Positions 26,371-35,224 of a DNA stretch of 64,000 nt are shown here, piece by piece. Under the pieces are notes generated by a model. It saw only the letters and a program-made list of their open reading frames with translations. It did no database searches and was not told the DNA's origin. The DNA comes from CAVQUE01 sp046290435. Lineage in GTDB: Bacteria; Actinomycetota; Acidimicrobiia; Acidimicrobiales; UBA8592. The stretch is taken from positions 138,304-202,303 of the forward strand of contig JBKAGO010000035.1 in NCBI GenBank assembly GCA_046290435.1, given 5' to 3'. The first letter of the stretch is position 1. Each line of letters begins with the position of its first letter. The position numbers and the translations under genes are program-made.

Positions 26371-27035
26371 CGCCGGCTGCCGGGCTGGATGGCCAGGATC
26401 GTGCCGCCGGCGACACCGATGACGGCGTCTTCGGCAGCGAACTCGTTGCTGACGCCAAGGCTGGTGAAGGGCTCGAGCACCGCGTCCTCCAGCGACCAGC
26501 GCAGGCCCTTCGTCGTGACGCCTGTGGCCGGTCCCCCGAAGGCGACCAGCGAGATGACCTCACCCGGCGCGCCACGCAGCTGCCGCTCGACGTGGACCGG
26601 GGTGACGACGGCCGAGCCGACCAGACCCGTCAGGACCATGTGCGGTCGCGGCGCAGCGAGCAGCACGAGGTTGCCCACCAGGTGATCGAGGCGGCCGCCG
26701 CCTCCGTCGACGATCCACACCGCGACGGGCCCCGCGCCCGAAGCCGCCGAAACCGACGCCCGCTCCTGGGCGATGTCCAGTGCCAGCTCCAGATCCGTGG
26801 CGTCCTTGTCGGTCGGGTGGCGCACGATGTCGGCACCGACGTCCTGCGCCCACGCGAGCCCCTCGGCACTGGCGCTGTCGAGGTCGCCGACCACGACATC
26901 CGGTCGCAGACCGAGACGACGGGCGTGATCGACGCCGGAGTCCGCAGCGATCACGAAGCTCGCCGGGGGCAGCCGGTCGGCGATCGAGGGTTTGGGCGCC
27001 TCTCCCCCGCCGATGACGACGATGGACTCGGTCAT
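26364..27035 (-). CDS. thiN: Thiamine diphosphokinase
   Basis: A 223-residue thiamine pyrophosphokinase, which transfers pyrophosphate from ATP to thiamine. VVIGGGEAP, the block VVVGDLDSAS, HPTDKDATDLELAL and GGGGRLDHLVGNL are the family's substrate and metal sites in order. The ATG at 27035 overlaps the yceH stop by 4 bp. Its stop lies in the right arm of the inverted repeat. No TPP riboswitch is seen; the gene appears to be transcribed with yceH. Confidence 0.9.
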   Translation of the reverse strand: MTESIVVIGGGEAPKPSIADRLPPASFVIAADSGVDHARRLGLRPDVVVGDLDSASAEGLAWAQDVGADIVRHPTDKDATDLELALDIAQERASVSAASGAGPVAVWIVDGGGGRLDHLVGNLVLLAAPRPHMVLTGLVGSAVVTPVHVERQLRGAPGEVISLVAFGGPATGVTTKGLRWSLEDAVLEPFTSLGVSNEFAAEDAVIGVAGGTILAIQPGSRRL

Positions 27036-27799
27036 GAAGGCGGTGACATGGCTGCGCCGGGCGAACCCGTCGGATCGTCCGAGGTCGCCTCGCCGAGGAC
27101 CGGTTCGGCGGCTGCGGCCTCCGGGAGCGGCTCGTCGAGCAATCCGTAGAGGTGGGTCACCAGCGCGCGGAGCTCGACGACCTCGGCTCGCAGCGCCTCG
27201 ACCTCGGCGGAGGCCGACGAACGCGGGCCTCCAGCCGATCCACCACCGTCGACGCGCTGCCCCGAAGGCGATGCATAGGTCGGGGCGCCGCCCGCCGCGA
27301 TCGTGGCCTCGTCGGGTTCGCCGCCGAGCAGGTGCACCCAGCGGGGTTCCTTCTGGCCGGGGCGACGTTCGAGACGGCGCACCAGCGGCTGCTCGCGGGC
27401 GGCGAGCTCCACCAGGGTGGCTTCGACCTCGTCGAGATCGATGAACGTGGCGGCGCGTTCGGTGCGGATGCGCAGCTCGCCGACGGTCTGGGGGCCGCGC
27501 AGCATCAACACGCCGAGCAGCGCGAGTGCTCGTTCGTCGAGCCCGAGCGCCTCGTCGAGGATGTGGCGGTGCTTGTTGGTCCGTCCGCCGGTGACGGTGC
27601 GGGCCAGACCGTCGGCGCGCAGCTCCATCATCGCGGTGTCGACCGTGCGTTCGTCGTAGTCGACGACGGGATCGCGATTCGACCGCTGATTGCAGGCGGC
27701 AACCAACGCATTGGTCGACAGGGGGTAGTTGTCCGGTGTGGTCAGGTGCTTCTCGACGAGGCACCCGAGGATCCGGATCTCGACCGGCGTTCGCTGCAT
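27032..27799 (-). CDS. YceH-family (DUF480) protein
   Basis: A 255-residue protein whose first 170 residues match the YceH/DUF480 family: MQRTPVEIRILGCLVEKHLT at the start, then YPLSTNALVAACNQRSNRDP and NKHRHILDE. The family has two winged-helix-like domains; its function is unknown. The tail from about 175 is low complexity and then a short predicted coiled coil (EVEALRAEVVELRALVTHLY). It is the first gene of a pair with thiN. Confidence 0.88.
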   Translation of the reverse strand: MQRTPVEIRILGCLVEKHLTTPDNYPLSTNALVAACNQRSNRDPVVDYDERTVDTAMMELRADGLARTVTGGRTNKHRHILDEALGLDERALALLGVLMLRGPQTVGELRIRTERAATFIDLDEVEATLVELAAREQPLVRRLERRPGQKEPRWVHLLGGEPDEATIAAGGAPTYASPSGQRVDGGGSAGGPRSSASAEVEALRAEVVELRALVTHLYGLLDEPLPEAAAAEPVLGEATSDDPTGSPGAAMSPPS

Positions 27800-27896
27800 T
27801 GCCCCATCATGGCGCCCGGCCCGCTCCGGGCGCCATGTACGGGAGATCCTGCTGCCGACCGGCGACGGCGCAAATCAGCCGCGGCAGGGCTCGGGA

Positions 27897-28406
27897 TCAG
27901 CCGTAGGAGATCGTGCTGTCGACCTGGCGCAGGCCCTCGGCGAAGGCCGTCGTGCCCCGGCCCAGCGCCTGGTAGCGCTCGTTGATCTGGTTCATGACGT
28001 TCGCGAACTGTCCTGCGACGTCGCCGTGGAACGACAGCACCATCCGCAGCAGCACACCCGAGAGCTCGTCGACTCCCTGCTGGGCAGCCTCGAGCACAGC
28101 GCTGGTCTGGGTGTGCAGGTCGGCCTCGGCTGCGTCGGCGGCACCTCGACTGCGGCCCGTCCAGTTGGCGGCACCGAGGGTGGTCCGCGCTGCGGTGATC
28201 TCGGTGCGCAGCGCCTCGGCCAGGCCGATGAACGTCGTGGTCAGGTGGTTGGTGACGTCGCCGATCTCGTCGACGAGCACCTGCGCGGTCGCGGCGGCAT
28301 CGCTGGCGTGGGTCACCGAAGCGCCCCCGGCCGCGGCGAGCCGCGTGGTGACGTTTTCGATGTCCGACAGTGCGCCGCCGATGAGGGCTCCACTGGTATC
28401 CGACAT
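27897..28406 (-). CDS. WXG-type helical protein, putative type VII substrate
   Basis: A 169-residue all-helical protein with a central WTG turn (AANWTGRSRGAADAAEADL) between long amphipathic helices, the layout of WXG100/ESAT-6-like proteins but longer than the usual 100 residues. There is no signal peptide. It lies 54 bp downstream of a large FHA/FtsK ATPase on the same strand, the classical partner, so export by that ATPase is a reasonable inference. No clear YxxxD/E export signal is visible near the end (RYQALGRG is the nearest). Confidence 0.65.
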   Translation of the reverse strand: MSDTSGALIGGALSDIENVTTRLAAAGGASVTHASDAAATAQVLVDEIGDVTNHLTTTFIGLAEALRTEITAARTTLGAANWTGRSRGAADAAEADLHTQTSAVLEAAQQGVDELSGVLLRMVLSFHGDVAGQFANVMNQINERYQALGRGTTAFAEGLRQVDSTISYG

Positions 28407-28460
28407 GGTTCTGCTCCTGTGGTCGACCGCCTCTCGGCGGCCCCACGCCCCGACGACACT

Positions 28461-31400
28461 CTATGGTTTCGTTATGTTTCGTGCAACTTCGATGTCCTGG
28501 TCGCCGAGGTGACCGACCTGGACCAGGGCGACGTCGCCGCCGGTCACCACGAAGCCACGGCCCACCAGCATCGGTGCCGCCGTCGAGCGGGGCAGACGCA
28601 CTCCGAGCAGGTCGCCGTCGGCATCGAGACGGGGCTGCAACAGGATCCCCATGCCGGTGGCACGGACACTGAGGGTCCAGTGGCCGAACATGGAACCCAA
28701 TCGATCGGACCGCCCGCCCACCACCAGACGGCAGTGCGCGAGGCCCTCGAGACGTTCGAGCCCCGGGGCCTCACCGATGCGATGGGCGTCGTCCACCACC
28801 ACCAGCCATCGTCGGGCGCTGTCTTCGACCGCATGGTCCAGGACATGGCCGAGCTGTTCCAGACTGCCCAGGGCATCGACGATGCCCACTTCGCGGCGCA
28901 GCGGCGAGCGGTCGTCGGCCACGGCCACCACCACCAGCGCCGGATCGGCCCGGCGCAGGGAGCGCAGCATCAGCCGCAGCGTGGTCGAGACGCCGCTGCG
29001 CGCCGTCCCCGCCACCAGGAGATGATCGCCGGGACGCAGGTCGAGCCGGCACACCTCGAGGTCGGGCTCGCCCACTCCGACCGGCACCGAGACCGACTGC
29101 GAGCACGCGTGTGGTGCCGGCAGCGCCGCTGCGGGCACCGCGCTCGGCAGGCACCGCACCGGCGGCGCCTGTTCGATGCCGCCATCTGCCTCCGGTTCGT
29201 CCGGCACAGGGTGGAGCACTGCGGCCGCGGGCTCGGGCACCGACCCGGCGTCGGGGAACTGGACGACGAGGCGGCTGCCGACGTGCAGTCCCCGGCCCGG
29301 TCCACCCACAGGCAGGTCGTTGGATCGAAAGCCTGCCCCGGCGGCGTCCATCGGGTCGGCCAACCGGAGCAGGTACCGCTCGGTCACGGTGGCCAGAATG
29401 GCCGTCGGGACCGCAGCCGGGCGCTCGGCGCCGATGACGGCCGAGATCCCGAAGGCCGGGCCATCCGCCAGCACGCGCCGCAGCTGTGAGGCGGCTTCGA
29501 TGGCGTCGACGCCGTCGAGGTCGGCCAGCAGCGCTGGGAGCCCGTCGATGGCCACGATGATGCGGTCGGGTGACGGGGCGCCACCGGCACGCCGCTCCTC
29601 GAGGCACCGGTGGAGGAAGGCCACCAGCCGCAGCCGACGCTCCCGCTCGTCGCCGCGCACCACTGCGCCGACCTGCGGGGCCGCAGCCAGCGTGTCGAGC
29701 TCGCCGCCGTGGTCGAACACGTAGATCCAGCATCGCTGCGCCGACCAGCGACCGAGCGCGGCGCCGACGACCACGCGGATGGCGTTGGTGGTGCCGCTGC
29801 CCACGGCACCGAACACGCCCAGATGGCCGGCGTCGGGCCGCCACCACGTGGTGGTTCGGCACTGGTGGTCGGGATCGTCCGCGAGCGCCACCGCCAGCGA
29901 GACGTCGTCCGCGGATTCGTCGAGATCGTCGATGCCGACCATCGCCGGGAGGGGCTCGATCCACGGTCTTCGGGGCGGCGAGACGCCGGCGATGGTGCAG
30001 GTAGCGCGGCAGCGTTCGACGAGCACGGCCAGATCGTCGGGCCCGTCGTCGGACGGATCGGCGGTTCCCGCATCGCCGCCCTCGACCATGACGGCGGTCC
30101 GCGGCACGACCCGAGCGGCGGCCTGGTGGCCCCCTGTGGTGCGCGCCGTCGCCAACGCCGTCTGGACCGGCTGGGGCGCGCCTGGCCCGACGCGCAGGTA
30201 GGCACGCCCGGGTGTGGACCGGTCGATCGCGGCGGCGTCGCGGTGATCGATGACATCGACCGAATCGCCGGGGTCCTGCACCCGCAGGGCGATCCGCAGA
30301 TTCGTGTTGGCCCGGATGTCGGCGCTGACCACGCCCGAGGGACGCTGGGTGGCCAGCACCAGGTGCACCCCGAGACTGCGGCCGCGCTGGGCGATTCCCA
30401 CGAGCGCGCCGAGGAAGTCCGGCAGCTCCACCGCCAGCGTCGCGAACTCGTCGATCACCACCACCAGGCGCGGCAGGAGACCCTCGGGAGAACCGGCGCG
30501 CCGGTACGCATCGAGGCCGTCGGCGCCGGCGGCGCGCAGCCGGCGTTCGCGCAGCCGGAGCTCGGCCTCGAGCGACCGCAGCGCCCGGGCACCGAGCTGG
30601 TGGTCGAGGTCGGTGACCAGCCCGACGACGTGGGGCAGCGACGCGCAGGCGTCGAACGCGCTGCCGCCCTTGTAGTCGATCAGCACGAACACCAGCTCTT
30701 CGGGGCTCGACCCTGCGGCGAGCCCTGCGATGAGCGACCGGAGCAGCTCGCTCTTGCCGGACCCGGTGGTCCCGCCCACGAGGACGTGGGGTCCGTCGGC
30801 GTCGAGGTCGATCTCGACCGCACCGTCGGCGCCGATGCCGATGGGGGTCGCGCACCGCGTCGCCGCGGCCCAGGACGTGGCCATGGCTTCGGCGCTCGCG
30901 GCGCCGGCCCCGAGCAGGTCGAGCAGGGCCACCCTTGCCGGCAGCGACGACGTGACCTCGTCGAGTTCGGGGTCCTCGTGACGCGCCAGAGCCCGGGCCG
31001 CACGGCGCGCCAGGTCCTCGCCGATGCCTGCGATCACGACCTGGGGGATCGTTGTGCCGGCGCCGGGATACTCGATCAGTGCATCGCCGAGATCGTCGAC
31101 GGTCACCACTGTGCAGACGCAGCCCGGCAGGTCCTCCACGGTCACCGCCACGACCACCCCTACCGTCGCCGACGCCGCCAGGAGACGCCGCACCGGTGCG
31201 CCCCGACCGACCAGCAGACCGGGAGCATCGACCACCACCAGAGCGGTGACGGCCTGTGGCGCAGATCCCGGACCCGCCCCGAGACCTGTTGAGCGCGCCG
31301 ATGGGTCGGGCAGGGACTCGGCCGCAGCCCGCACCGCAGCGGTGCCGCAGCGCACGCGATGCGCCGCTCCGTCGACGCCGACGCGCGCGTGGGGCAGCCA

Positions 31401-32777
31401 GCTGGACCAGGCCCATTGCGGCGCCGACGCCTCGTCGACGCACACGTCGACGGTCAGGTCGGCCGGGCCGTGCAGCACCGCCGCCTGCACCAGCAACGAT
31501 CGCGCCAGCGCCAGCGCAGCGGAGCGGTCGCCGACGATGCCGACCACGGGGCTTTCGCGCAGATCGATCTCGACGGGACAGCGAGGCAGGGTGGCAACGG
31601 CTGCGACGGCATCGACCAGCGCCGGATGCGCGTCGACGCGCTCGCGGTCCACGGGCACCTCCCATGGTCGGCCACCGCGCCCGAGGCGCAGGACGAGGTG
31701 ATCGGCGTGGTCGGGACGCCGTTCCCACAGCCGGGTCGATGCGACATGGGCTCGGCGGACGATCTCGGCGGGATCCGGCGCCACGTGCTCGAGCCGATCC
31801 CGTTCCGCGTCGGCAGCGCCCGCGAGCTGCGCCGCGAACGATGCGAGTTCGCTGCGGAATCGGCGCGCCGAGGACCGCGATTCCTTCGCGGCCCGGCGCC
31901 GCTGCGACACCTGGGACACGATGAGCAGCAGCGGCCCCATCAGGGCGAAGGCGGCGTAGCGGAGGCTGCCGAGCACCACGACCATGACCGCACCGACCAG
32001 GATCGGCCCGACCAGTGCGATCAGATCGAACGCCGTCCGGGTGCGCTCGACGGGCGGGTCCGGCACCCGGACCGCTGCGACCGGCCCCGGCGGCCGTCGC
32101 CGCGGCGGCCGGTTGAACACGCCGAAACGCGACGAGGCCCCGGCGGCTCCGGTGTCGTCGGCCGGCACGCGAATGGCGAGGTCGGTCGCTCCGATGGAGA
32201 TCGTGGCACCGGCCGGGGCCACGGCCCGGTCGCGAACCGGCTCGCCGTCGATGCGGACGCCGTTCAGCGACCCCAGGTCGGTGACGGTGACACCGACGCC
32301 GGCCAGGACGTCGATGCGGACATGGCGGGCGGAGACGGTGGGATCACCCACGACCAGGTCGACGGCCGGGCCCGTGCCGACCACTGCGGCGCCGCGGCCG
32401 GCGGCGTCGACCGCGATGGGCACCGAGCACCCGGCGTCGAGGCCGCCGATGACGGCCAGGCACGGTTTGCCGGGCGAGACGTGCGCGAGGCCGTCGCCCT
32501 GCGGACGGGGCCATCGGTGCGCAACTCCAGCGACGACGAGCTCGATCGACATGCCGTCGACCAGTCCGAGATGCTCGAGTGGCGTGGCGAGCGGCACCGC
32601 CTCTCCTGCCACGAGCACGTGCTCGATGGCCGCATGGGCGGGCCCGACGGCAGCCACGAGGTCCCCGAGCCGAGCGTCGCAGGCGACGGTGGCGCTGACT
32701 TCGCGCTCGGACGTGCCGACCCGCACCACCAGATCGATGGTGCGGGTCGGTACGGCTCGGCGATGCTCACCATTCAT
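28461..32777 (-). CDS. EccC/EssC-like type VII ATPase with ubiquitin-like and FHA domains
   Basis: A 1438-residue protein. In order: a ubiquitin-like (YukD-type) fold at about 12-75, an FHA domain at about 115-205 (VVGDPTVSARHVRI, LGSLNGVRI), two membrane helices at about 250-290, then three FtsK/SpoIIIE domains. Domain 1 has a full Walker A (GGTTGSGKSE, near 669) and Walker B (VVVIDEFAT). Domains 2 and 3 are degenerate: GAVGSGTTN near 987 and GTARSGVST near 1256, both lacking the Lys. The FHA loop lacks the usual Gly-Arg. The ATG at 32777 was chosen; the upstream open frame runs into antisense tpx. EccC/EssC proteins drive export of WXG substrates; no eccB, D, E or mycosin is nearby. Confidence 0.88.
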   Translation of the reverse strand: MNGEHRRAVPTRTIDLVVRVGTSEREVSATVACDARLGDLVAAVGPAHAAIEHVLVAGEAVPLATPLEHLGLVDGMSIELVVAGVAHRWPRPQGDGLAHVSPGKPCLAVIGGLDAGCSVPIAVDAAGRGAAVVGTGPAVDLVVGDPTVSARHVRIDVLAGVGVTVTDLGSLNGVRIDGEPVRDRAVAPAGATISIGATDLAIRVPADDTGAAGASSRFGVFNRPPRRRPPGPVAAVRVPDPPVERTRTAFDLIALVGPILVGAVMVVVLGSLRYAAFALMGPLLLIVSQVSQRRRAAKESRSSARRFRSELASFAAQLAGAADAERDRLEHVAPDPAEIVRRAHVASTRLWERRPDHADHLVLRLGRGGRPWEVPVDRERVDAHPALVDAVAAVATLPRCPVEIDLRESPVVGIVGDRSAALALARSLLVQAAVLHGPADLTVDVCVDEASAPQWAWSSWLPHARVGVDGAAHRVRCGTAAVRAAAESLPDPSARSTGLGAGPGSAPQAVTALVVVDAPGLLVGRGAPVRRLLAASATVGVVVAVTVEDLPGCVCTVVTVDDLGDALIEYPGAGTTIPQVVIAGIGEDLARRAARALARHEDPELDEVTSSLPARVALLDLLGAGAASAEAMATSWAAATRCATPIGIGADGAVEIDLDADGPHVLVGGTTGSGKSELLRSLIAGLAAGSSPEELVFVLIDYKGGSAFDACASLPHVVGLVTDLDHQLGARALRSLEAELRLRERRLRAAGADGLDAYRRAGSPEGLLPRLVVVIDEFATLAVELPDFLGALVGIAQRGRSLGVHLVLATQRPSGVVSADIRANTNLRIALRVQDPGDSVDVIDHRDAAAIDRSTPGRAYLRVGPGAPQPVQTALATARTTGGHQAAARVVPRTAVMVEGGDAGTADPSDDGPDDLAVLVERCRATCTIAGVSPPRRPWIEPLPAMVGIDDLDESADDVSLAVALADDPDHQCRTTTWWRPDAGHLGVFGAVGSGTTNAIRVVVGAALGRWSAQRCWIYVFDHGGELDTLAAAPQVGAVVRGDERERRLRLVAFLHRCLEERRAGGAPSPDRIIVAIDGLPALLADLDGVDAIEAASQLRRVLADGPAFGISAVIGAERPAAVPTAILATVTERYLLRLADPMDAAGAGFRSNDLPVGGPGRGLHVGSRLVVQFPDAGSVPEPAAAVLHPVPDEPEADGGIEQAPPVRCLPSAVPAAALPAPHACSQSVSVPVGVGEPDLEVCRLDLRPGDHLLVAGTARSGVSTTLRLMLRSLRRADPALVVVAVADDRSPLRREVGIVDALGSLEQLGHVLDHAVEDSARRWLVVVDDAHRIGEAPGLERLEGLAHCRLVVGGRSDRLGSMFGHWTLSVRATGMGILLQPRLDADGDLLGVRLPRSTAAPMLVGRGFVVTGGDVALVQVGHLGDQDIEVARNITKP

Positions 32778-32836
32778 GCCTCGAGTTTGGCATGGCCTCA
32801 AATATGTCGAAAAGCCCTGATATCGGGCTGGCCGGC

Positions 32837-33337
32837 TCAGCCGATGGCAGCGAGGGCGGCGTCGTAGTCGGGCTCGTTGGCGATCTCGCCGACGAGCTCG
32901 GTGTGGGCGACGTTGCCGTCGGGTCCGATCACCACGACTGCGCGGGCTGCGAGGCCCTCGAGCTTGCCGTCGGTGAGCAGGACGCCGTAGTCGGTGAGGA
33001 ACTCGCTGTTCTTGAACGTCGAGGCGGTGACGACGTTCTCGATGCCCTCTGCGCCGCAGAAGCGGCCCTGCGCGAAGGGCAGGTCGGCCGAGACGCACAC
33101 GACGGTGGTGTTGTCGAGGCCGGCGGCGCGCTCGTTGAAGGCCCGGACGCTGTTGGCGCAGGTCGGGGTGTCGATGCTCGGGAAGATGTTGAGCACGACG
33201 TTCTGGCCGGCGAGATCGGCGCTGGTCAGCGAGCTGAGATCGGCCTTGGCGAGGGTGAACGCCGGGGCGGCGGCCCCGGTTGTGGGCAGATCGCCGTTGG
33301 TGTGGATGGGATTGCCGCCGAGGGTGACTTCAGCCAT
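32837..33337 (-). CDS. tpx: Thiol peroxidase (Tpx, atypical 2-Cys peroxiredoxin)
   Basis: A 166-residue peroxiredoxin with the peroxidatic Cys60 in PSIDTPTCA and the resolving Cys94 in GRFCGAEG, both at Tpx-typical positions. It reduces hydroperoxides in the cytoplasm using thioredoxin. AAGGA lies 6 nt before the ATG. It is a single gene between the type VII-like ATPase and a small membrane protein, all on the minus strand. Confidence 0.95.
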   Translation of the reverse strand: MAEVTLGGNPIHTNGDLPTTGAAAPAFTLAKADLSSLTSADLAGQNVVLNIFPSIDTPTCANSVRAFNERAAGLDNTTVVCVSADLPFAQGRFCGAEGIENVVTASTFKNSEFLTDYGVLLTDGKLEGLAARAVVVIGPDGNVAHTELVGEIANEPDYDAALAAIG

Positions 33338-33486
33338 GGGATTCCTTCGTGGTGAGGGGTTCGTTGGTGTTGCCCCGATGTTCTACCGCTTCTCGGCAGC
33401 CCCTGCAGCGATCGGCACCTGCGGCGGGATCGGTGCAGCGATGGGCGCTGTCCCCGGGAGCAGCACACCGGAGGTTCGCGAGACGA

Positions 33487-33684
33487 TCAGGGCTTGCTGC
33501 GCACCAGGATGGCCGCGGCGATCACCAGACCGACCAGGGCGAGAACGCACCCGGCGAGGGTGGACGCCCGGGCGGAGGCGCCGACCGCCGCGGCACCGAG
33601 AATGCCGATCACGAACCCGGCCACCATCGTGATGGGAACGGCCAGACACCCGACGCGCGCATCACGCTCCCGAAGAATGGCCAC
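33487..33684 (-). CDS. Small two-helix membrane protein, unknown
   Basis: A GTG-started frame of 65 codons. After the charged start ARERD-like segment come two hydrophobic helices (about 14-34 and 42-60) and the end LVRSKP. No family is recognised. GC at third positions fits a real gene. It lies alone between tpx and tRNA-Val. Confidence 0.55.
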   Translation of the reverse strand: MAILRERDARVGCLAVPITMVAGFVIGILGAAAVGASARASTLAGCVLALVGLVIAAAILVRSKP

Positions 33685-33840
33685 CGCCGGAGACTACAGC
33701 GACCCAACCGACACCGGGCCATGGCTGTCCGAGGATGAGGACGACAGGGTGGACCGACGAGCAGACGCCAGGGGCCTGCGTGGCCCGAACGCCCCGAGCG
33801 GAGCGGGTGACACCGCGACCGTACGAGTACGGGCCACGGG

Positions 33841-33861
33841 CGAAACAGCCCGAAGGGGCTG
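33841..33861 (-). terminator. Rho-independent terminator after tRNA-Val
   Basis: On the minus strand CAGCCC-CTTC-GGGCTG (33861-33846) is followed by TTTCG, 10 bp past the tRNA 3' end. It probably ends a transcript that covers the MFS gene and the tRNA. Confidence 0.6.
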
Positions 33862-33871
33862 GATTCGATCG

Positions 33872-33945
33872 TGGACCGTACTGGACTCGAACCAGTGACC
33901 TTTCGCGTGTGAGGCGAACGCTCTAGCCAACTGAGCTAACGGTCC
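33872..33945 (-). tRNA. tRNA-Val (anticodon CAC)
   Basis: A 74-nt cloverleaf on the minus strand: acceptor GGACCGT/ACGGTCC, D-loop TAGCTCAGTTGGCTAGAGC, anticodon stem TCGC/GCGA around the loop CTCACAC, and T-arm with GGTTCGAGTCC. The discriminator is A and CCA is not encoded. The last 10 bases of the MFS coding region lie inside its 5' end. Confidence 0.96.
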
Positions 33946-35153
33946 GGGCCCCGAGATGGTAGCGCCGCTCCGGCCGGTTCCTCCACCTCTGCTCCGCCCG
34001 GTACCGGCGGGAGCGTAGCCAGCACCCCGAGGGTGATGAGCCCGAGCGCGGCGCTGGCGAGGAAGGCGGCCGGTGCAGACCATGCGATGACCGGTATCCA
34101 CACGACCGGGCCGATGCCGTGGCCGACGAACCGGAACGACAGCATGAACGACAGGGCACCGCCGCGGTTGTCCGGGGCGCTGGTGGCTGCGGTGGTCTGG
34201 AGGACCACGACGACGAAACCGACGAACGCCCCTGCGAGCGCCCAGGTGACGGCCAGACTCACCGGCTGGTCCGCGGCGCCCATCACGGCCACGAGCACGG
34301 CCGCGCCCGTGGCGGCGACGATGCCGGCGCGTCGGGTGCCCCAGCGGTCGAGCAGACGGCCCCAGATCGGGCCGGTGACCATCGCGCTCAGCGCCCCGCT
34401 GACGAGGATCGCTCCTGCGGCGGTGCCGGAGACGCCGAGCTCGTCGCGGGCGACGACACCCACGACGACGCTGATGCCGATGGGACCCGCAGCAGCTGCG
34501 AACGCTGCGGCGCCGAGTGCCAGCATGCGGCGGTTGACGAGGGGGCGTAGCCGCGGCGCCGCCACGTCGGTGCGTGGCTCGCCGACCGGCGGCGCCAGCG
34601 CCAGACCCAGGGCGACGACGGCGGTGCCGGCGAACGCCCACCGCCAGTCGATGTCGGCGGTGATGCCGCCGACGATCGGGGCCATGACGCCGCCGAGGGC
34701 CTGGAAGCTCGAGTAGATGCCGACGGCGCGCCCGAAGCGTTCGGGTGGCGTGATCTCGGCCAGCCCCGCAACCAGCAACGGCGTGATGAACGCGTTGGCC
34801 GCGCCCTGCACGATCCGTCCCGCCAGGAACACCTCGAGGGTCGGGGCCAGCGCAGCCGCGACCGATGCGGCCGCATAGACCAGGTACGCGGTCCGGACCG
34901 TACGGCGGCGCCCCCAGCGCTCGCCGAGGGTTCCCGACACCAGCAGCAGCGCGGCGAAGGGCACCAGGTAGATGGTGAAGCCGAGCCCGACCGCCGAGGA
35001 CGAGGCGTCGAAGCTCTCGCGCAGCTCGGGGAACATCGGCAGGATGACGGTCGTACCGAAGGGTCCCATGAGTCCACCGACGTAGAGCGGGACGGCCTGC
35101 CAGCGGGCGTTCGACACAGCGATCGACACTACTGGCAGCCGCCATGGCCCCAC
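33936..35153 (-). CDS. MFS transporter
   Basis: A 405-residue, 12-helix major facilitator protein. The signature loop after helix 2 reads GTLGERWGRRRTVRTAYL, and the second-half counterpart is GRLLDRWGTRRAGI. It resembles the drug:H+ antiporter type (DHA1-like), but substrate and direction are unknown. Its final codons GPDR-stop use the first bases of the tRNA-Val gene. The start at 35153 is uncertain; the first 15 residues precede the first helix. It diverges from leuS. Confidence 0.88.
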   Translation of the reverse strand: MGPWRLPVVSIAVSNARWQAVPLYVGGLMGPFGTTVILPMFPELRESFDASSSAVGLGFTIYLVPFAALLLVSGTLGERWGRRRTVRTAYLVYAAASVAAALAPTLEVFLAGRIVQGAANAFITPLLVAGLAEITPPERFGRAVGIYSSFQALGGVMAPIVGGITADIDWRWAFAGTAVVALGLALAPPVGEPRTDVAAPRLRPLVNRRMLALGAAAFAAAAGPIGISVVVGVVARDELGVSGTAAGAILVSGALSAMVTGPIWGRLLDRWGTRRAGIVAATGAAVLVAVMGAADQPVSLAVTWALAGAFVGFVVVVLQTTAATSAPDNRGGALSFMLSFRFVGHGIGPVVWIPVIAWSAPAAFLASAALGLITLGVLATLPPVPGGAEVEEPAGAALPSRGPDR

Positions 35154-35224
35154 CGGGAACGCGGTCGCTCCGGCATCGTCGGCGAGTCGCCGGGGGGCGC
35201 ACCGGCGTGAGTACCCTGCGGCGG

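Noticed and set aside
29610..31292. Long plus-strand frames opposite the type VII-like ATPase
   Set aside because: They mirror the third-position GC bias of the ATPase gene and show no protein features.
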